52,040 nucleotides of DNA from Oscillospiraceae bacterium (GTDB lineage: Bacteria; Bacillota; Clostridia; Oscillospirales; Oscillospiraceae), in assembly GCA_015068155.1 (NCBI GenBank), contig SVLC01000005.1, positions 1 through 52,040 on the forward strand, read 5' to 3'. The notes under the pieces are model-generated. The model saw nothing but the letters and a program-made list of their open reading frames with translations. It ran no database searches and had not been told where the DNA came from. This document shows positions 16,687-26,299 of the stretch, piece after piece. Position numbers and translations under genes: made by a program. Position 1 is the first letter of the stretch. Each line of letters begins with the position of its first letter.

Positions 16687-17586
16687 TTACACATTGGCGG
16701 CAGCGATCTTCAGCGCCAGCGCAATAGAATTCAGCTTGGTCTCGTCGGAGTCGGCCCGGGAGGTCAGCACCACGGGAGCCTTGGCGCCTACGATAACGCC
16801 GGCGTTCTTTGCCCGGGCCATAAAGACCATGGACTTGTAGAACACGTTGCCCACTTCGATGGCAGGCACCAGCAGAATGTCGGCATGGCCGGCATTGGGA
16901 TCGGTGATGCCCTTGTGATGGGCAGCTTCCACGGAAATGGCATTGTCCAGGGCCAGGGGGCCGATGACGGTGCAGCCGGGAATCTCGCCGGCCTTGTTGG
17001 CTTCCACCAGGGCGGCGGCATCCAGAGTAGCCTGCATCTTGGGGTTGACCTTTTCTACGGCGCACAGACAGGCGGCGATGGGATTCTCGTTACCCAGCGC
17101 ATGGGCTACCTTCACAGCGTTGTTCAGAATGTGCTTCTTGGCCTCCACATCGGGAGCGATGTTCATGGCGGCATCGGTGAGGTAGAACAGCCGGTCATAG
17201 CCGGGCACCTCGAACACAGCCACATGGCTCAGCACAGGGCTCATCCGCAGGCCGATCTCCTTGTCCAGCACGGCCTTCAAAATAACAGAAGTATCCACCA
17301 GGCCCTTCATCACCACATCGGCCTGCTTGTCCCGCACCAGCTTGACGGCCTTGCGGCAGGCTTCCACCTTATCCGCTTCGTGGACGATCTCATAGTTGGC
17401 AGGGTCAATATTCAGTTTTTCCGCGATGGCGCGGATCTCAGGCTCATCACCCACCAGCACGGCGGTGGCAATTCCCAGTTTCCGGGCGGCGTCCACAGCC
17501 AGCAGTACTTCCGCATCCTGCGCTACAGCCACAGCCAGCTTGCTGCTGGTGTCCACGGCGCGAAGAGTTTCCAGGGAACGAATCAT
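16687..17586 (-). CDS. ptb: Phosphate butyryltransferase
   Basis: 299 aa. Start MIRSLETL is chosen because AAGGAG lies 8 nt upstream; an in-frame ATG 21 nt earlier is less well placed. Phosphotransacetylase-superfamily enzyme that exchanges CoA for phosphate on acyl-CoA. Family sequence includes KGLVDTSVILKAVLDKE, MSPVLSHVAVFEVPGYDRL and the C-terminal AGVIVGAKAPVVLTSRADS. First gene of the operon, behind a near-consensus promoter. With Buk it turns the acyl-CoA from the ferredoxin-dependent oxidoreductase into acid plus ATP. Confidence 0.93.
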   Translation of the reverse strand: MIRSLETLRAVDTSSKLAVAVAQDAEVLLAVDAARKLGIATAVLVGDEPEIRAIAEKLNIDPANYEIVHEADKVEACRKAVKLVRDKQADVVMKGLVDTSVILKAVLDKEIGLRMSPVLSHVAVFEVPGYDRLFYLTDAAMNIAPDVEAKKHILNNAVKVAHALGNENPIAACLCAVEKVNPKMQATLDAAALVEANKAGEIPGCTVIGPLALDNAISVEAAHHKGITDPNAGHADILLVPAIEVGNVFYKSMVFMARAKNAGVIVGAKAPVVLTSRADSDETKLNSIALALKIAAANV

Positions 17587-17673
17587 AACAGCTACTCCTT
17601 CATTCATTGTAAGTTCTGTCAAAATACCGCCGAAGTCTAGTCCGGGGTATTGTATAAAAACCATAGCATCCTT

Positions 17674-17702
17674 ATGATATGATGAAATCCGCGGAAAGTC
17701 AA
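17674..17702 (-). promoter_or_regulatory. Promoter of the ptb-buk-2-oxoacid operon
   Basis: Minus-strand TTGACT (17697-17702), 17-bp spacer, TATCAT (17674-17679). The leader to the ptb start is about 80 nt. No clear operator was recognised in it. Confidence 0.7.
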
Positions 17703-17801
17703 TGGACAATTTTGATAAAACAACAAATTTCTTGCGGATTTCCCGAAAGTTCCTTTGCGTGTCCGCCTACAAAAGACAGTTTTAATACATTTCCTCGCTG
17801 A

Positions 17802-17858
17802 TTGTCCGGCGCCCTGCGCCGGACAACAAAAAAAACCGGAAGGGTCTCCCCTTCCGGT
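17802..17858 (-). terminator. Tandem hairpins ending the glutamate mutase operon
   Basis: First (minus-strand order) a 10-bp stem ACCGGAAGGG/CCCTTCCGGT with loop GAGA followed by seven T, a classic intrinsic terminator (17828-17858). Then an 11-bp perfect stem TTGTCCGGCGC/GCGCCGGACAA (17802-17826). Together they insulate the mal gene from the ptb promoter. Confidence 0.88.
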
Positions 17859-17874
17859 TTTTATGGTATGTGAT

Positions 17875-19131
17875 TTACTTGTTGTTCTTCTTGGCGTTGC
17901 GGATGGCCAGGATGCGGTTCATCTCGTTGTAGACGATCATGTAGCCCTCATCCACGCCCATGCCGGGCTTGGCCAGGATCTGCACAGGCTGGGTAGCCAT
18001 AGCGCAGTGGACACAGACCTGCGCGGAACGGTCGGTCTCGTTGCAGGTGCCGCCCTGATATGCGCCAATGCCCTTTTCCTTGCAGTACAGCACAGCCTCG
18101 ATGGTGTTGTTGATACCGCCCAGGTCGGGAGTCTTGATCTGCACCATGTGGCCGGCCTTGTTGTCGGCGAACAGCTTGATATCCTCCAGGGTGTTGCACC
18201 ACTCATCAGCAACCAACTCCACATCGCAGCCGCGGCGATCCAGCTCGGCAGTCAGGCCGGCCAGAGCAGTCATCTGGGTCTCACGGTCGCAATCGCAGTC
18301 CATGGGGCCTTCAATGCGCAGATGGAAGGGCTTGGCGATCTTGCCCAGCTCTTCAATGTAATCGGCCATGGCAACATAGTTGCTGTTGCCGAAGATGGCG
18401 CCGATGGTGCCGTACACGTCGATATGGAACACAGGCAGGTAGCTGTCATCGGTACGGAAGGCCAGAATGCGGTCACGCAGCCAGGCAACATACTCAGCCA
18501 GCTTCTCACCCTTCAGGCCCAGCTTGTCGGCCACATTGTTGATCAGCGCGTGAGGCAGGACCTGGGCGCCCTTAATGATCATCTTGTCGGCGCCGTTGTA
18601 ACGGTCATCGCCGGACTGGGTGAAGATGTCGATGGGAGTCTCGGACACGGTGCAGCCATACTCGTCAGCCACAACTTCGCACATCAGGCGGCCGGTAGCC
18701 TTGGCAACGGCATCCAGAATAGCCTGGGACATGCCGTAGCGGATGGCGGTGTGCAGGCGCTTGCCTTCCACCTGGATGGCTTCCATCATGGCGCACAGGC
18801 CACGGAAATCATTGGCTTCCTTACCCACCAGCTGGGGCTTGATGTACTTGTCAATGATCGGGATAAAGTCCTTGGCCAGGAACAGGGGATCGCGTCCGCC
18901 GGCGCCGGAGTACTGCACGGCAGCGCAGTCGCCCATGGCGATCTGGCCGTCTTCCAGGATCAGCATAACGGAGATAGACTCACCGGCCTGACGGACGGAG
19001 GAGAAGCCATCGGTAACGGGTGCGCCAACATAGAACACGCCGTCGTGGCCGGCGCCGCCCTTGATGGCGCGCTGGTCGTCGAAATAGAAGCCGGTACGGC
19101 CACCGGAGCAAACAACGTCAATAATCTTCAT
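17875..19131 (-). CDS. mal: Methylaspartate ammonia-lyase
   Basis: 418 aa, normal length. Enolase-superfamily enzyme that eliminates ammonia from (2S,3S)-3-methylaspartate to give mesaconate. The catalytic lysine motif IKTPDLGGINN (base equivalent to K331 of characterised enzymes) and the PHALINN motif with the second catalytic residue His are visible; acidic Mg2+ ligands of the barrel (FHIDVYG, RIEGPMD) are in place. Last gene of the glutamate mutase operon, 36 bp after glmE, followed by a strong terminator. Cytosolic; second step of glutamate fermentation to acetate and pyruvate. Confidence 0.96.
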   Translation of the reverse strand: MKIIDVVCSGGRTGFYFDDQRAIKGGAGHDGVFYVGAPVTDGFSSVRQAGESISVMLILEDGQIAMGDCAAVQYSGAGGRDPLFLAKDFIPIIDKYIKPQLVGKEANDFRGLCAMMEAIQVEGKRLHTAIRYGMSQAILDAVAKATGRLMCEVVADEYGCTVSETPIDIFTQSGDDRYNGADKMIIKGAQVLPHALINNVADKLGLKGEKLAEYVAWLRDRILAFRTDDSYLPVFHIDVYGTIGAIFGNSNYVAMADYIEELGKIAKPFHLRIEGPMDCDCDRETQMTALAGLTAELDRRGCDVELVADEWCNTLEDIKLFADNKAGHMVQIKTPDLGGINNTIEAVLYCKEKGIGAYQGGTCNETDRSAQVCVHCAMATQPVQILAKPGMGVDEGYMIVYNEMNRILAIRNAKKNNK

Positions 19132-19167
19132 GACAATAAATCTCCTTTGAAAATAACAAGTTACAAA

Positions 19168-20619
19168 TTAGTACTTGGGTCTGCCAACCAGGCGGCCCTT
19201 GCCAATGGCGTAAACATCGTCCACCACCATCTGGAAGGAAGCCTTGCGGTTCTCGGCCTTGGCGCGTTCTTCGATCTTGGAGGTGTGGAAGTCGATCAGA
19301 TCCTTGTTGAAGGGCAGGTTGCCCACATTCAGGATGCGGATAGCGCCGTCGTTATCGCGGCAGGGCAGCATCAGGCCGGCATTGGCGCGGCAGGGAGCGA
19401 AGGGAACGTCCAGAACACCGGCCTGGACAGCGCGGCAAACGCCCACAGCGATATCGCCGTTACCCAGCTCAAAGCACTTGTCCACGATGCAGCGGGTCTC
19501 CTGACGGATGATCTCCTTCTCCAGATCCACCTTATCAGAGGACAGGATCTGGTCGGCGTACATATTGATGACCTGCTTGGTGCAGCGCAGGCCCTCGGCG
19601 TTGGCTTCCATGGTGGGGATGCCCACAGCCTCGTGGGGAGTCTTAACGATGACCTTGGTGGCCTTGGACAGCGCAGCGATCAGGGAGCCCATGGAGATGA
19701 CGCCGAAAGCCTTGGCCTCATCGGCAGGGAAGCCGCCCATCCACTGGTGCAGCACAGTGGTGACCTGCACATCGTCGTAGCCGTACTTGTGCAGATACTC
19801 GTCGGTCAGCTCTTCCAGGGTGCGGATAGCGGCCACGTCCTGACGCAGGTTGCCGCACTGGCCATAGCCCACGGTGATGTTCTTGACGCCCTGCTCAGCG
19901 GCCAGCAGCGCCTCGATGATAGCGGCAGCATGGGAGATGCAGGGGGGCACCAAAGTGCCGGTCAGGGGGCCGTAGGGCTCACGGTTGATGGAAACGCCCA
20001 TTTCCTCGTACAGACCGGTCAGACGGTCCACATACTGCCAATCCTTAATGGTGCGCTCCATGGGGATGTTCTTGCAGTAGGGCAGGTTGTAGGAGATGCC
20101 GCCGCCTTCGTAGGAAGTAAAGCCGCCGGCGTAGGTGATCTCGGTCAGCAGTCGGGCATCGGGAGTGCCGTGACGGACCTGCATGGGCAGGGAAACGGAC
20201 TCGATGACCTGACGGCACTTGGCAACGCCATGGTTGACAGCGGGGAAGCCATTCATCAGGGCGCGGCCCAGACGGATAGACTCGGCAATGCCGTTCTCCG
20301 CTTCCTCATAGCGGTTTTGACGGGTGTAGGAGTCGATGGTGGAGGGCAACAGATCTGCTTCACCGTACTTTTCCAGGTACTGCATCAGCTTGATATGCTC
20401 TTCCACAACAGGAACACCGGCGCGGGGCTGCACCAGGGTACGGCCGTCCCGCTTGGCGTCCAGCAGCTTCTTGCCGAACTTGCGGCTTTCGGGCATAGCC
20501 TTGTGGTAAGCGACGGCCTCCTCCAGGTCTACGTCCTTACCGGTGGGCCACTGTGCCAGGACTTCCTGGCGCTCTTTGAAAAATTCGTCATTGGAAATGC
20601 GCTTATTCTGAATGTCCAT
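19168..20619 (-). CDS. glmE: Glutamate mutase (methylaspartate mutase) epsilon subunit
   Basis: 483 aa, the family length. Large TIM-barrel subunit of coenzyme-B12-dependent glutamate mutase, which rearranges L-glutamate to (2S,3S)-3-methylaspartate. Family sequence includes [45 protein letters not shown] and [18 protein letters not shown]. It overlaps the 3' end of glmL by 17 bp, indicating coupled translation. The holoenzyme also needs the sigma subunit encoded two genes upstream and adenosylcobalamin; no B12 biosynthesis gene is in the window. Confidence 0.96.
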   Translation of the reverse strand: MDIQNKRISNDEFFKERQEVLAQWPTGKDVDLEEAVAYHKAMPESRKFGKKLLDAKRDGRTLVQPRAGVPVVEEHIKLMQYLEKYGEADLLPSTIDSYTRQNRYEEAENGIAESIRLGRALMNGFPAVNHGVAKCRQVIESVSLPMQVRHGTPDARLLTEITYAGGFTSYEGGGISYNLPYCKNIPMERTIKDWQYVDRLTGLYEEMGVSINREPYGPLTGTLVPPCISHAAAIIEALLAAEQGVKNITVGYGQCGNLRQDVAAIRTLEELTDEYLHKYGYDDVQVTTVLHQWMGGFPADEAKAFGVISMGSLIAALSKATKVIVKTPHEAVGIPTMEANAEGLRCTKQVINMYADQILSSDKVDLEKEIIRQETRCIVDKCFELGNGDIAVGVCRAVQAGVLDVPFAPCRANAGLMLPCRDNDGAIRILNVGNLPFNKDLIDFHTSKIEERAKAENRKASFQMVVDDVYAIGKGRLVGRPKY

Positions 20620-21994
20620 AATGCTCCAACTCTTTCTTCATTATTCTCAGGGCCACCTGGGGATGGTGCTTACTCAGCAGGCCCATGGCGGCAAGTATAT
20701 AAGAACGGTCTACCCAGATATCCGCGTTTTTCGGACGCAGGCTCATGGGCTGCGCGGGGGAATATTGGGCAAATTTGGCGATGGCGGCGGTATCCTTGGT
20801 GTGGATCAGGCTGCCGCCGGTGACCACGATCTGCTTGACATGGGTCAGATTCTTACCGGTCTGCACATAGGTCAGGCCCATCATGGTATAGGTTTCCTCC
20901 ATGGTGCCGGCATGGCGGGCAACGGCGGTCTCGATGGCCATGGATGCCAGGGCATGATCCAGCCGTTCCAGTTCTTCGTTGCCGTCCGGCACGGAATCGG
21001 TATGTTCCCGCAGCCAGGCCACCAGCTCCTCTACCCTGCCCCGGCGAATACCGGACAGCTTGCTGAGCCGATCGGCTCCCACAGCCTCCAGAATGCCATG
21101 GACGGAATAGCGCATACCGATATCGCCTTCCACGGTCCGTTTGGCAAAGGGTTCGGGGATGCCCTTGAACACCGTATTCATGCCTTCGGGCATGCCGTCG
21201 GCCATGGAATAAATATCGGTGGTGGCGCCGCCCACATCCACCGCGATCAGATCGCCGATGCCGCTCTCCCCTTCGCAGCCTTCACTTAAAAGCTCCATGG
21301 CTGCCATGACAGCAGAGGGGGTGGGCATCATAATATCGGAAAGCAGCTCCGCCGCCTTGGAAAGGCCCTTGGCCTGGATGATCTTATTCAGGAAGATCTC
21401 CCGGATCTGCTTTTGGGTGGGTTCGATGTTCAACACGCCGAACTTGGGCATCACATTGGGGCAAACATAAACCTCATGATCCGCCAATGCCTCCTTGCAG
21501 GCCCGGACGGAATTGCGGTTACCGGCGATGACGATGGGGAATTTCGGCTCCATGGTCGCCAGCATCCGGGCGTTATGCTCGATGCAAGCGGTGTTGCCGC
21601 CGTCGGTGCCGCCTACCAGCAGGAAAATATCCGGCTGCAAGCGGGCGATCTCATCGATATCCTCTTCGGTCATCTGGTAGGAATAAAGACCTACGATCTT
21701 GGCGCCCGCGCCCAGGGATGCCAGCTTGGCCGCCTCGGAAGTCAGCTCCGGCACCAGGCCGCTGGCTACCATCCGCAAGCCGCCGGCAGCGGAGGAGCAG
21801 GCATAGGTCTTTTCAAAATTCAGCTTGCCGGTTTTTGCTTCCAGCAGAGCCAAGCCCTTGCGCAGGCCGTCGCCAATGTCGGTCTGCACGGTGGTATAGG
21901 ACGCTGCAGTGCCAAGGATGGTTTCTGCCTCCACATCCACAGCGGTCAATTTTGTGTATGTACTGCCGAAGTCGATAAGCAGGACAGGTCTCAC
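20603..21994 (-). CDS. glmL: Glutamate mutase accessory/reactivating protein
   Basis: 463 aa. ASKHA-fold ATPase of the MutL/GlmL family always found between glutamate mutase subunits; thought to reactivate the B12 enzyme after damage. Visible motifs are [13 protein letters not shown] (residues 8-20, phosphate 1), [11 protein letters not shown] (phosphate 2) and [13 protein letters not shown] near the C-terminus. It starts with GTG, overlapping the TGA of glmS by 4 bp (GTGA), so it depends on glmS translation. The stop lies 17 bp inside glmE. Confidence 0.94.
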   Translation of the reverse strand: MRPVLLIDFGSTYTKLTAVDVEAETILGTAASYTTVQTDIGDGLRKGLALLEAKTGKLNFEKTYACSSAAGGLRMVASGLVPELTSEAAKLASLGAGAKIVGLYSYQMTEEDIDEIARLQPDIFLLVGGTDGGNTACIEHNARMLATMEPKFPIVIAGNRNSVRACKEALADHEVYVCPNVMPKFGVLNIEPTQKQIREIFLNKIIQAKGLSKAAELLSDIMMPTPSAVMAAMELLSEGCEGESGIGDLIAVDVGGATTDIYSMADGMPEGMNTVFKGIPEPFAKRTVEGDIGMRYSVHGILEAVGADRLSKLSGIRRGRVEELVAWLREHTDSVPDGNEELERLDHALASMAIETAVARHAGTMEETYTMMGLTYVQTGKNLTHVKQIVVTGGSLIHTKDTAAIAKFAQYSPAQPMSLRPKNADIWVDRSYILAAMGLLSKHHPQVALRIMKKELEHYGHSE

Positions 21995-22422
21995 ACTGCC
22001 TCACCGTCCATGTGCAGCAGCTCACGAAGCGCCTGGATGGTAGTCTCGGGAGCGGTACCGGGAGGGAATGCGCGGTCGAAGCCCATATCCTTGAAGCGAC
22101 GCTCCACATCCTCGAAGCTCTGCTTGCCGATGACGATATTGCCGCCGACCACCAGGGGAATGCCCGCCAGACCGGCCTCGTTGCACTTCTCACGCATACC
22201 GCGGCAGTCCAGCTCGCCCTGACCGTACAGGGAGGATACCACGATGGCGTCTGCACCGGACTCGATAGCAGCGGAGATATACTCCTCCTGGGACACCATA
22301 ACGCCCAGGTTCACCACTTCAAAGCCGGCCTCGGTGAAAGCGTGGTACAGGATCTTGTTGCCGACGGCATGAACATCCGCGCCGATAACGCCGATGACCA
22401 GAACCTTCTTTTTATTTTCCAT
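21991..22422 (-). CDS. glmS: Glutamate mutase sigma (B12-binding) subunit
   Basis: 143 aa, typical. Rossmann-like cobalamin-binding subunit: the base-off/His-on signature D-x-H-x-x-G is D16-V-H18-A-V-G21, with the later [13 protein letters not shown] and [11 protein letters not shown] motifs. His18 should coordinate cobalt. First gene of the glmS-glmL-glmE-mal operon, with its own consensus promoter. A short GAGGTGCG ribosome site precedes the ATG. Confidence 0.95.
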   Translation of the reverse strand: MENKKKVLVIGVIGADVHAVGNKILYHAFTEAGFEVVNLGVMVSQEEYISAAIESGADAIVVSSLYGQGELDCRGMREKCNEAGLAGIPLVVGGNIVIGKQSFEDVERRFKDMGFDRAFPPGTAPETTIQALRELLHMDGEAV

Positions 22423-22482
22423 AATCGCACCTCATAAATGCATATCATATAGTTGGGCATACTACCCAGTTAACCAAATTAT

Positions 22483-22511
22483 ATATTACGCCCTGTTCCC
22501 TTCTTTGTCAA
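22483..22511 (-). promoter_or_regulatory. Consensus promoter of the glutamate mutase operon
   Basis: Minus-strand TTGACA (22506-22511), exactly 17 bp, TAATAT (22483-22488). One of the best sigma-A matches in the window. Downstream, at 22454-22468, TGGGcAtactaCCCA is an imperfect dyad placed where a repressor would block elongation. No cobalamin riboswitch motif fits in the roughly 55-nt leader. Confidence 0.85.
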
Positions 22512-22560
22512 GCAAGGATTTATGAAAAAACAAAAGATTTCGCGCCCCGATATGTCCCAT

Positions 22561-22591
22561 AAAAAACGCACCCGCTTGCGCAGGTGCGTTT
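22561..22591 (-). terminator. Terminator after mesaconase genes
   Basis: 9-bp stem AAACGCACC/GGTGCGTTT with inner CGC/GCG pairing, followed on the minus strand by six or more T. Separates the citramalate lyase/mesaconase unit from the glutamate mutase unit. Confidence 0.88.
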
Positions 22592-22597
22592 TGTCAA

Positions 22598-23152
22598 TTA
22601 CAGGGAAGCCAGGTAGTTCTGCTTGCCGGTTTCGTAGAGGTTATTGCCCTCGGCATCGATGATGACCACAACAGGGAAATTCTCCACCTCCAGCCGGCGG
22701 ATAGCCTCCGCGCCCAGATCTTCATAGGCAATGATCTCCGCCTTCTTGATGCAGCGGCTCAGCAGCGCGCCGCAGCCGCCGATGGCGCCGAAGTACACCG
22801 CGCCGCATTCTTTCATGGCATTCACCACATCGGCATTGCGCTTGCCCTTGCCGATCATGCCGGTCAGGCCCAGCCGGATCAGGGTAGGGCTGTAGGCATC
22901 CATACGGTAAGCGGTGGTGGGACCGGCGGAGCCGATGACCTCACCGGGCTTGGCCGGAGTGGGGCCTACGAAGTAAATGACGCTGTCCTTCACATCCAGG
23001 GGCAATTCCTTGCCCTGGGCAGCCAGCTCGCACAGCCGCTTATGGGCGGCGTCACGGGCGGTGTAGATCACGCCGGACAGCAGCACGCTGTCGCCGGCTT
23101 TCAAAGTCCGGGCTGTCTCCGGTGTCATGGGAACGGTAATGTTGATAGCCAT
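22598..23152 (-). CDS. Mesaconate hydratase (class I fumarase-type), beta subunit
   Basis: 184 aa. C-terminal-domain homologue of class I fumarase and tartrate dehydratase beta subunits: SGVIYTARDAAHKRL, YFVGPTPAKPGEVIGSAGPT and GMIGKGKR are family hallmarks. It pairs with the alpha subunit gene 1 bp upstream. Because it stands between citramalate lyase and methylaspartase genes, the expected reaction is hydration of mesaconate to (S)-citramalate. Fumarate or tartrate hydration cannot be excluded from sequence alone. Followed by a strong terminator. Confidence 0.88.
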   Translation of the reverse strand: MAINITVPMTPETARTLKAGDSVLLSGVIYTARDAAHKRLCELAAQGKELPLDVKDSVIYFVGPTPAKPGEVIGSAGPTTAYRMDAYSPTLIRLGLTGMIGKGKRNADVVNAMKECGAVYFGAIGGCGALLSRCIKKAEIIAYEDLGAEAIRRLEVENFPVVVIIDAEGNNLYETGKQNYLASL

Positions 23153-23153
23153 A

Positions 23154-23993
23154 TTACAGCACCTCCGTCTGATGGCGGGTAACGTGGCAGTTGATATTCA
23201 CCGCCACGGGCAGACCCGCGATGTGGGTAGGACACTGCTCGATATGTACTGCCAGCGCGGTGGTCTTACCGCCGAAGCCTTGAGGTCCGATGCCGAGGGC
23301 ATTGATCTTCTCCAGCAGTTCCTTTTCCAGCTCCGCATAGAAAGGCACGGGGTTGGGCTCGCCGGCATGACGCATCAGCGCCTTCTTGGCGAGGTAAGCG
23401 GCCTTATCGAAGGTGCCGCCCACGCCAACACCCACCACGATGGGCGGGCAGGGATTGGGGCCTGCTTCCTCCACGACCTTCACCACAAAATCCTTCACGC
23501 CCTGCAGACCGTCGGAAGGCTTGAGCATCTTGATCTGGCTCATATTTTCGCTGCCGAAACCCTTGGGGGCCACGGTGATCTCGAAAATGTCACCGGGAAC
23601 GATGTCAAAATAGATCATAGCCGGGGTGTTGTCGCCGGTGTTGACCCGGTCCAAAGGATCCCGGACCACGCTCTTGCGCAGATATCCCTGGGCATAGCCC
23701 TGACGGACACCCTCGTGGATAGCCTCGTTCAGGTCACCCTGCACATGGACTTCCTGACCCATCTTGATGAACACGCAGGCCACGCCGGTATCCTGGCAGA
23801 CGGGGCAGTCTTCCCGGTCAGCGATCTGGTAATTCTCCATGATCCGTTCCAGGATCTCCCGGGCCTGGGGCCAGTTTTCCATTTCATAGGATCTTTCGAT
23901 GCAGTGCTTCACATCTTCGGGAAGATGATTATTGGCGCTGATGCACAGTCTTTTCACCACTTCAGTGATGCGTTCCGCCTGAATTTCTCTCAT
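23154..23993 (-). CDS. Mesaconate hydratase (class I fumarase-type), alpha subunit
   Basis: 279 aa. Iron-sulfur subunit of the class I fumarase/tartrate dehydratase family. Cysteines in DCPVCQDTG, NPCPPIVVGVG and NINCHVTRH are candidates for the three [4Fe-4S] ligands that hold the labile substrate-activating cluster, so the enzyme should be oxygen-sensitive. GGTTFDKAA-like and GFGGKTTALAV motifs match the family. With the beta subunit it should form the mesaconase step of the methylaspartate pathway, inferred from the neighbouring citF-citE-citD homologues and glm genes. AAGGGGAGG lies before the ATG. Confidence 0.88.
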   Translation of the reverse strand: MREIQAERITEVVKRLCISANNHLPEDVKHCIERSYEMENWPQAREILERIMENYQIADREDCPVCQDTGVACVFIKMGQEVHVQGDLNEAIHEGVRQGYAQGYLRKSVVRDPLDRVNTGDNTPAMIYFDIVPGDIFEITVAPKGFGSENMSQIKMLKPSDGLQGVKDFVVKVVEEAGPNPCPPIVVGVGVGGTFDKAAYLAKKALMRHAGEPNPVPFYAELEKELLEKINALGIGPQGFGGKTTALAVHIEQCPTHIAGLPVAVNINCHVTRHQTEVL

Positions 23994-24008
23994 GGCAGTT
24001 TCCTCCCC

Positions 24009-25418
24009 TTACAGGGTGTTGTAGATCCGGTCGATGATGGAGCCGTCACGGTAGATGACCTCCGCCACCACCTTGTCGCCATGGCGGATGGGCTGGGGCT
24101 TGCCGGTCATACGCTCGGCCTTGGCCTGCAGCTCATGAATATCCACTATGGGCAGGCCGGCAGCCTGCAGACGGGCCTTCAGCTCCACATTCTTGGGATT
24201 GACCGCCACACCTCCCTGGGTGACCAGCACATCGATGTCCTTACCGGGGGTGGTAATAGTGGTAACGCGGTCGCGGATCATGGGCAGACGATTTCGGAAC
24301 ATAGGCGTGATGATAACTGCCATTTTGGCGCCAGCGCAGATATCGCTGTGGCCGCCGGAACCACCCATAATGATGCCGTTGGAATCGGTATGCACGTTTA
24401 CATTGAAGTCCACGTCCACTTCCGTTGCGCCGGCGAAGATGGTATCCAGGCTGTTGACGATACAGCTGGGAGCATTGGGGCCGGCATAATGATACAGAGA
24501 AACTTCCTGGTGACGGGGGTCGTTACGCAGGGAGTCGATGGAATCCAGGTCGAAGGTCTGGCCGTCGAGAATGGTCTTGAAGCAGCCTGCCTGCAGCATT
24601 TCCACCAGATACTTGGTGATGCCGCCCATCACATAGCTGCCCTTGATGCCCTTGGCCAGCATAATATCTTTCAGATACTTGGCGCCTGCCAGGGTAGCGC
24701 CGCCGGCGCCGGTCTGGAAGGAGAAGCCATCCACCAGCAGGCCGGAATGCTCCACCACCTTGGCGGCGGTCTGCGCCATCACCAGGCCTACGGGGTCACG
24801 GGTGATACGGGTAGTACCGGAAACAATGCCGTTGGGATCACCGATGGCATCCACCACTACCACATAGTCAACATATACTTCCGGCACGGTAAAGCCCACC
24901 ATGGGGTACTCCACCAGTTCGTCGGTGATGACCACGGTCTTCTTGGCGTACTGGGCATCCACGATGGCGTAGCCAAAGGAGCCGCAGGCGGACTTGCCGT
25001 ACTTACCGGTGCAGTTGCCCATGTCGTCGGACTGGGGCGCTGCCACGAAAGCGATGTCAATGGGGGTACGGCCGTGGATGATGTCATCAGGGCGGGTGCC
25101 GTGAGTGCGGAACTGCACGGGATTTTCCATAACACCGGCGCAGATCTGCTTGCCCAGGCCGGCGGACATGTAATTGGTCATCAGCGTGGTGACCACACCG
25201 TTTTTGATGTGATCGATCAGGGGCATATGAATATCAAACAGCGCCGTGGCGTTCAAGGTCAGATCCTTAAATCCCATGGCGGCGATCTCGTCCATGACCA
25301 TGTTCAGCACATAGTCACCGTTGCGCATATGGTGATGGAAGGAAATAGTCATGCCGTCCTTCAATCCGGCAGAAATAATGGCATCGCGGATGGATGCAAC
25401 CAGCTTCTTATCTCTCAT
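24009..25418 (-). CDS. citF: Citramalate (citrate) lyase alpha subunit
   Basis: 469 aa. Acyl-carrier-protein transferase subunit of citrate lyase-type complexes; here probably (S)-citramalate lyase. Visible family sequence: ISFHHHMRNGDYVLN, HGRTPIDIAFVAAPQSDD, GFSFQTGAGGATLAGAKYL and MGGSGGHSDICAG. It transfers the substrate onto the thioester-bearing gamma subunit with release of acetate. The ATG overlaps the stop of citE by 1 bp (TAATG). Position beside mesaconase and glutamate mutase makes citramalate, giving acetate and pyruvate, more likely than citrate. Confidence 0.92.
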   Translation of the reverse strand: MRDKKLVASIRDAIISAGLKDGMTISFHHHMRNGDYVLNMVMDEIAAMGFKDLTLNATALFDIHMPLIDHIKNGVVTTLMTNYMSAGLGKQICAGVMENPVQFRTHGTRPDDIIHGRTPIDIAFVAAPQSDDMGNCTGKYGKSACGSFGYAIVDAQYAKKTVVITDELVEYPMVGFTVPEVYVDYVVVVDAIGDPNGIVSGTTRITRDPVGLVMAQTAAKVVEHSGLLVDGFSFQTGAGGATLAGAKYLKDIMLAKGIKGSYVMGGITKYLVEMLQAGCFKTILDGQTFDLDSIDSLRNDPRHQEVSLYHYAGPNAPSCIVNSLDTIFAGATEVDVDFNVNVHTDSNGIIMGGSGGHSDICAGAKMAVIITPMFRNRLPMIRDRVTTITTPGKDIDVLVTQGGVAVNPKNVELKARLQAAGLPIVDIHELQAKAERMTGKPQPIRHGDKVVAEVIYRDGSIIDRIYNTL

Positions 25419-26296
25419 TACAGATCCTCCTTGCGAATACCCAGCGCCTCAGCGGCAGCGATGGTCTGCTTGGCGCGGTTGACGATGGGGGCGTCGATCA
25501 TCTTGCCACGCAGCGCGATGGCACCCTTACCCTGTTCCTTTGCCAGCGCGATGGCCTCCAGCACTTCGTAGGCATAGGCGATCTCGGCCTTGGTGGGGCT
25601 GAATACGGTGTTGATAGCTTCGATATGACGGGGAGAAATGGATGCCTTGCCGGTGAAGCCCAGGCTCTTGGCATAAGCGGCGTCGGTCACAATACCCTCA
25701 TCGTCGTTGACATCGGTGAAGGGGGTGTCGTACACTTCCACACCGGCAGCCCGGGCGGCCACTACCATGCGGCTGCGGGCATAGTCAATTTCCCTGCCCT
25801 CCTTGGTGCGCTTGCAGCGCAGGTCGGCAGTCAGGTCCTCCGCGCCCAGGAACAGGGCGGTGACACGGTCGCTGGCGGAGGCGATCTGGAACGCATTCTC
25901 CACGCCCAGCGCGGTCTCGATCAGAGGCATCAGCAGCACGGTGTTATTCTGCATACCCAGCTTGGCCTCTTCCTGGCTCAGGTAGGCATCCACAGTCTGC
26001 ACATCGGCGGCGCAGCTGGTCTTGGGCAGCATGATGATATCCGGCTTCTGGGGCAGAATGGCGTTGATGTCGGCCATCCAGTAGGGGGTGTCGATGGAGT
26101 TGATGCGAACGATGGTCTCCACCCGGTCGAATTCGATGTCCTGCAGCACATTGCGCACCAGCAGACGGGCGGCATCCTTCTGGTCCGGCGCAACTGCGTC
26201 CTCCAGGTCAAAAATAACGGCATCGGAGCCCAGATAATTGCCGTTGATGATCATTTTCGGCGCATTGCCGGGCAAAAACAGCATACTACGGCGCAT
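25418..26296 (-). CDS. citE: Citramalate (citrate) lyase beta subunit
   Basis: 292 aa. CitE/HpcH aldolase-family subunit that cleaves the (citramalyl/citryl)-ACP carbon-carbon bond. Motifs include RRSMLFLPGNAPKM at the N-terminus, VIFDLEDAVAP (acidic Mg2+ site), a conserved Arg in VRINSID, and ALFLGAEDLTADL. The start follows citD by 3 bp. In a methylaspartate pathway operon the product would be pyruvate from the citramalyl thioester. Cytosolic complex with the alpha and gamma subunits. Confidence 0.92.
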   Translation of the reverse strand: MRRSMLFLPGNAPKMIINGNYLGSDAVIFDLEDAVAPDQKDAARLLVRNVLQDIEFDRVETIVRINSIDTPYWMADINAILPQKPDIIMLPKTSCAADVQTVDAYLSQEEAKLGMQNNTVLLMPLIETALGVENAFQIASASDRVTALFLGAEDLTADLRCKRTKEGREIDYARSRMVVAARAAGVEVYDTPFTDVNDDEGIVTDAAYAKSLGFTGKASISPRHIEAINTVFSPTKAEIAYAYEVLEAIALAKEQGKGAIALRGKMIDAPIVNRAKQTIAAAEALGIRKEDL

Positions 26297-26299
26297 GGC

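Noticed and set aside
17755..20823. 1022-codon open frame on the plus strand over mal and glmE
   Set aside because: Antisense shadow of two clearly recognised genes; low-complexity composition and no family similarity.
22423..22482. Cobalamin riboswitch before glmS, expected for a B12 enzyme
   Set aside because: The leader is only about 55 nt and no B12-box sequence is present.
23127..25571. 814-codon open frame on the plus strand over mesaconase and citF
   Set aside because: Antisense shadow caused by G+C-rich codon bias; no start signal or recognisable domain.
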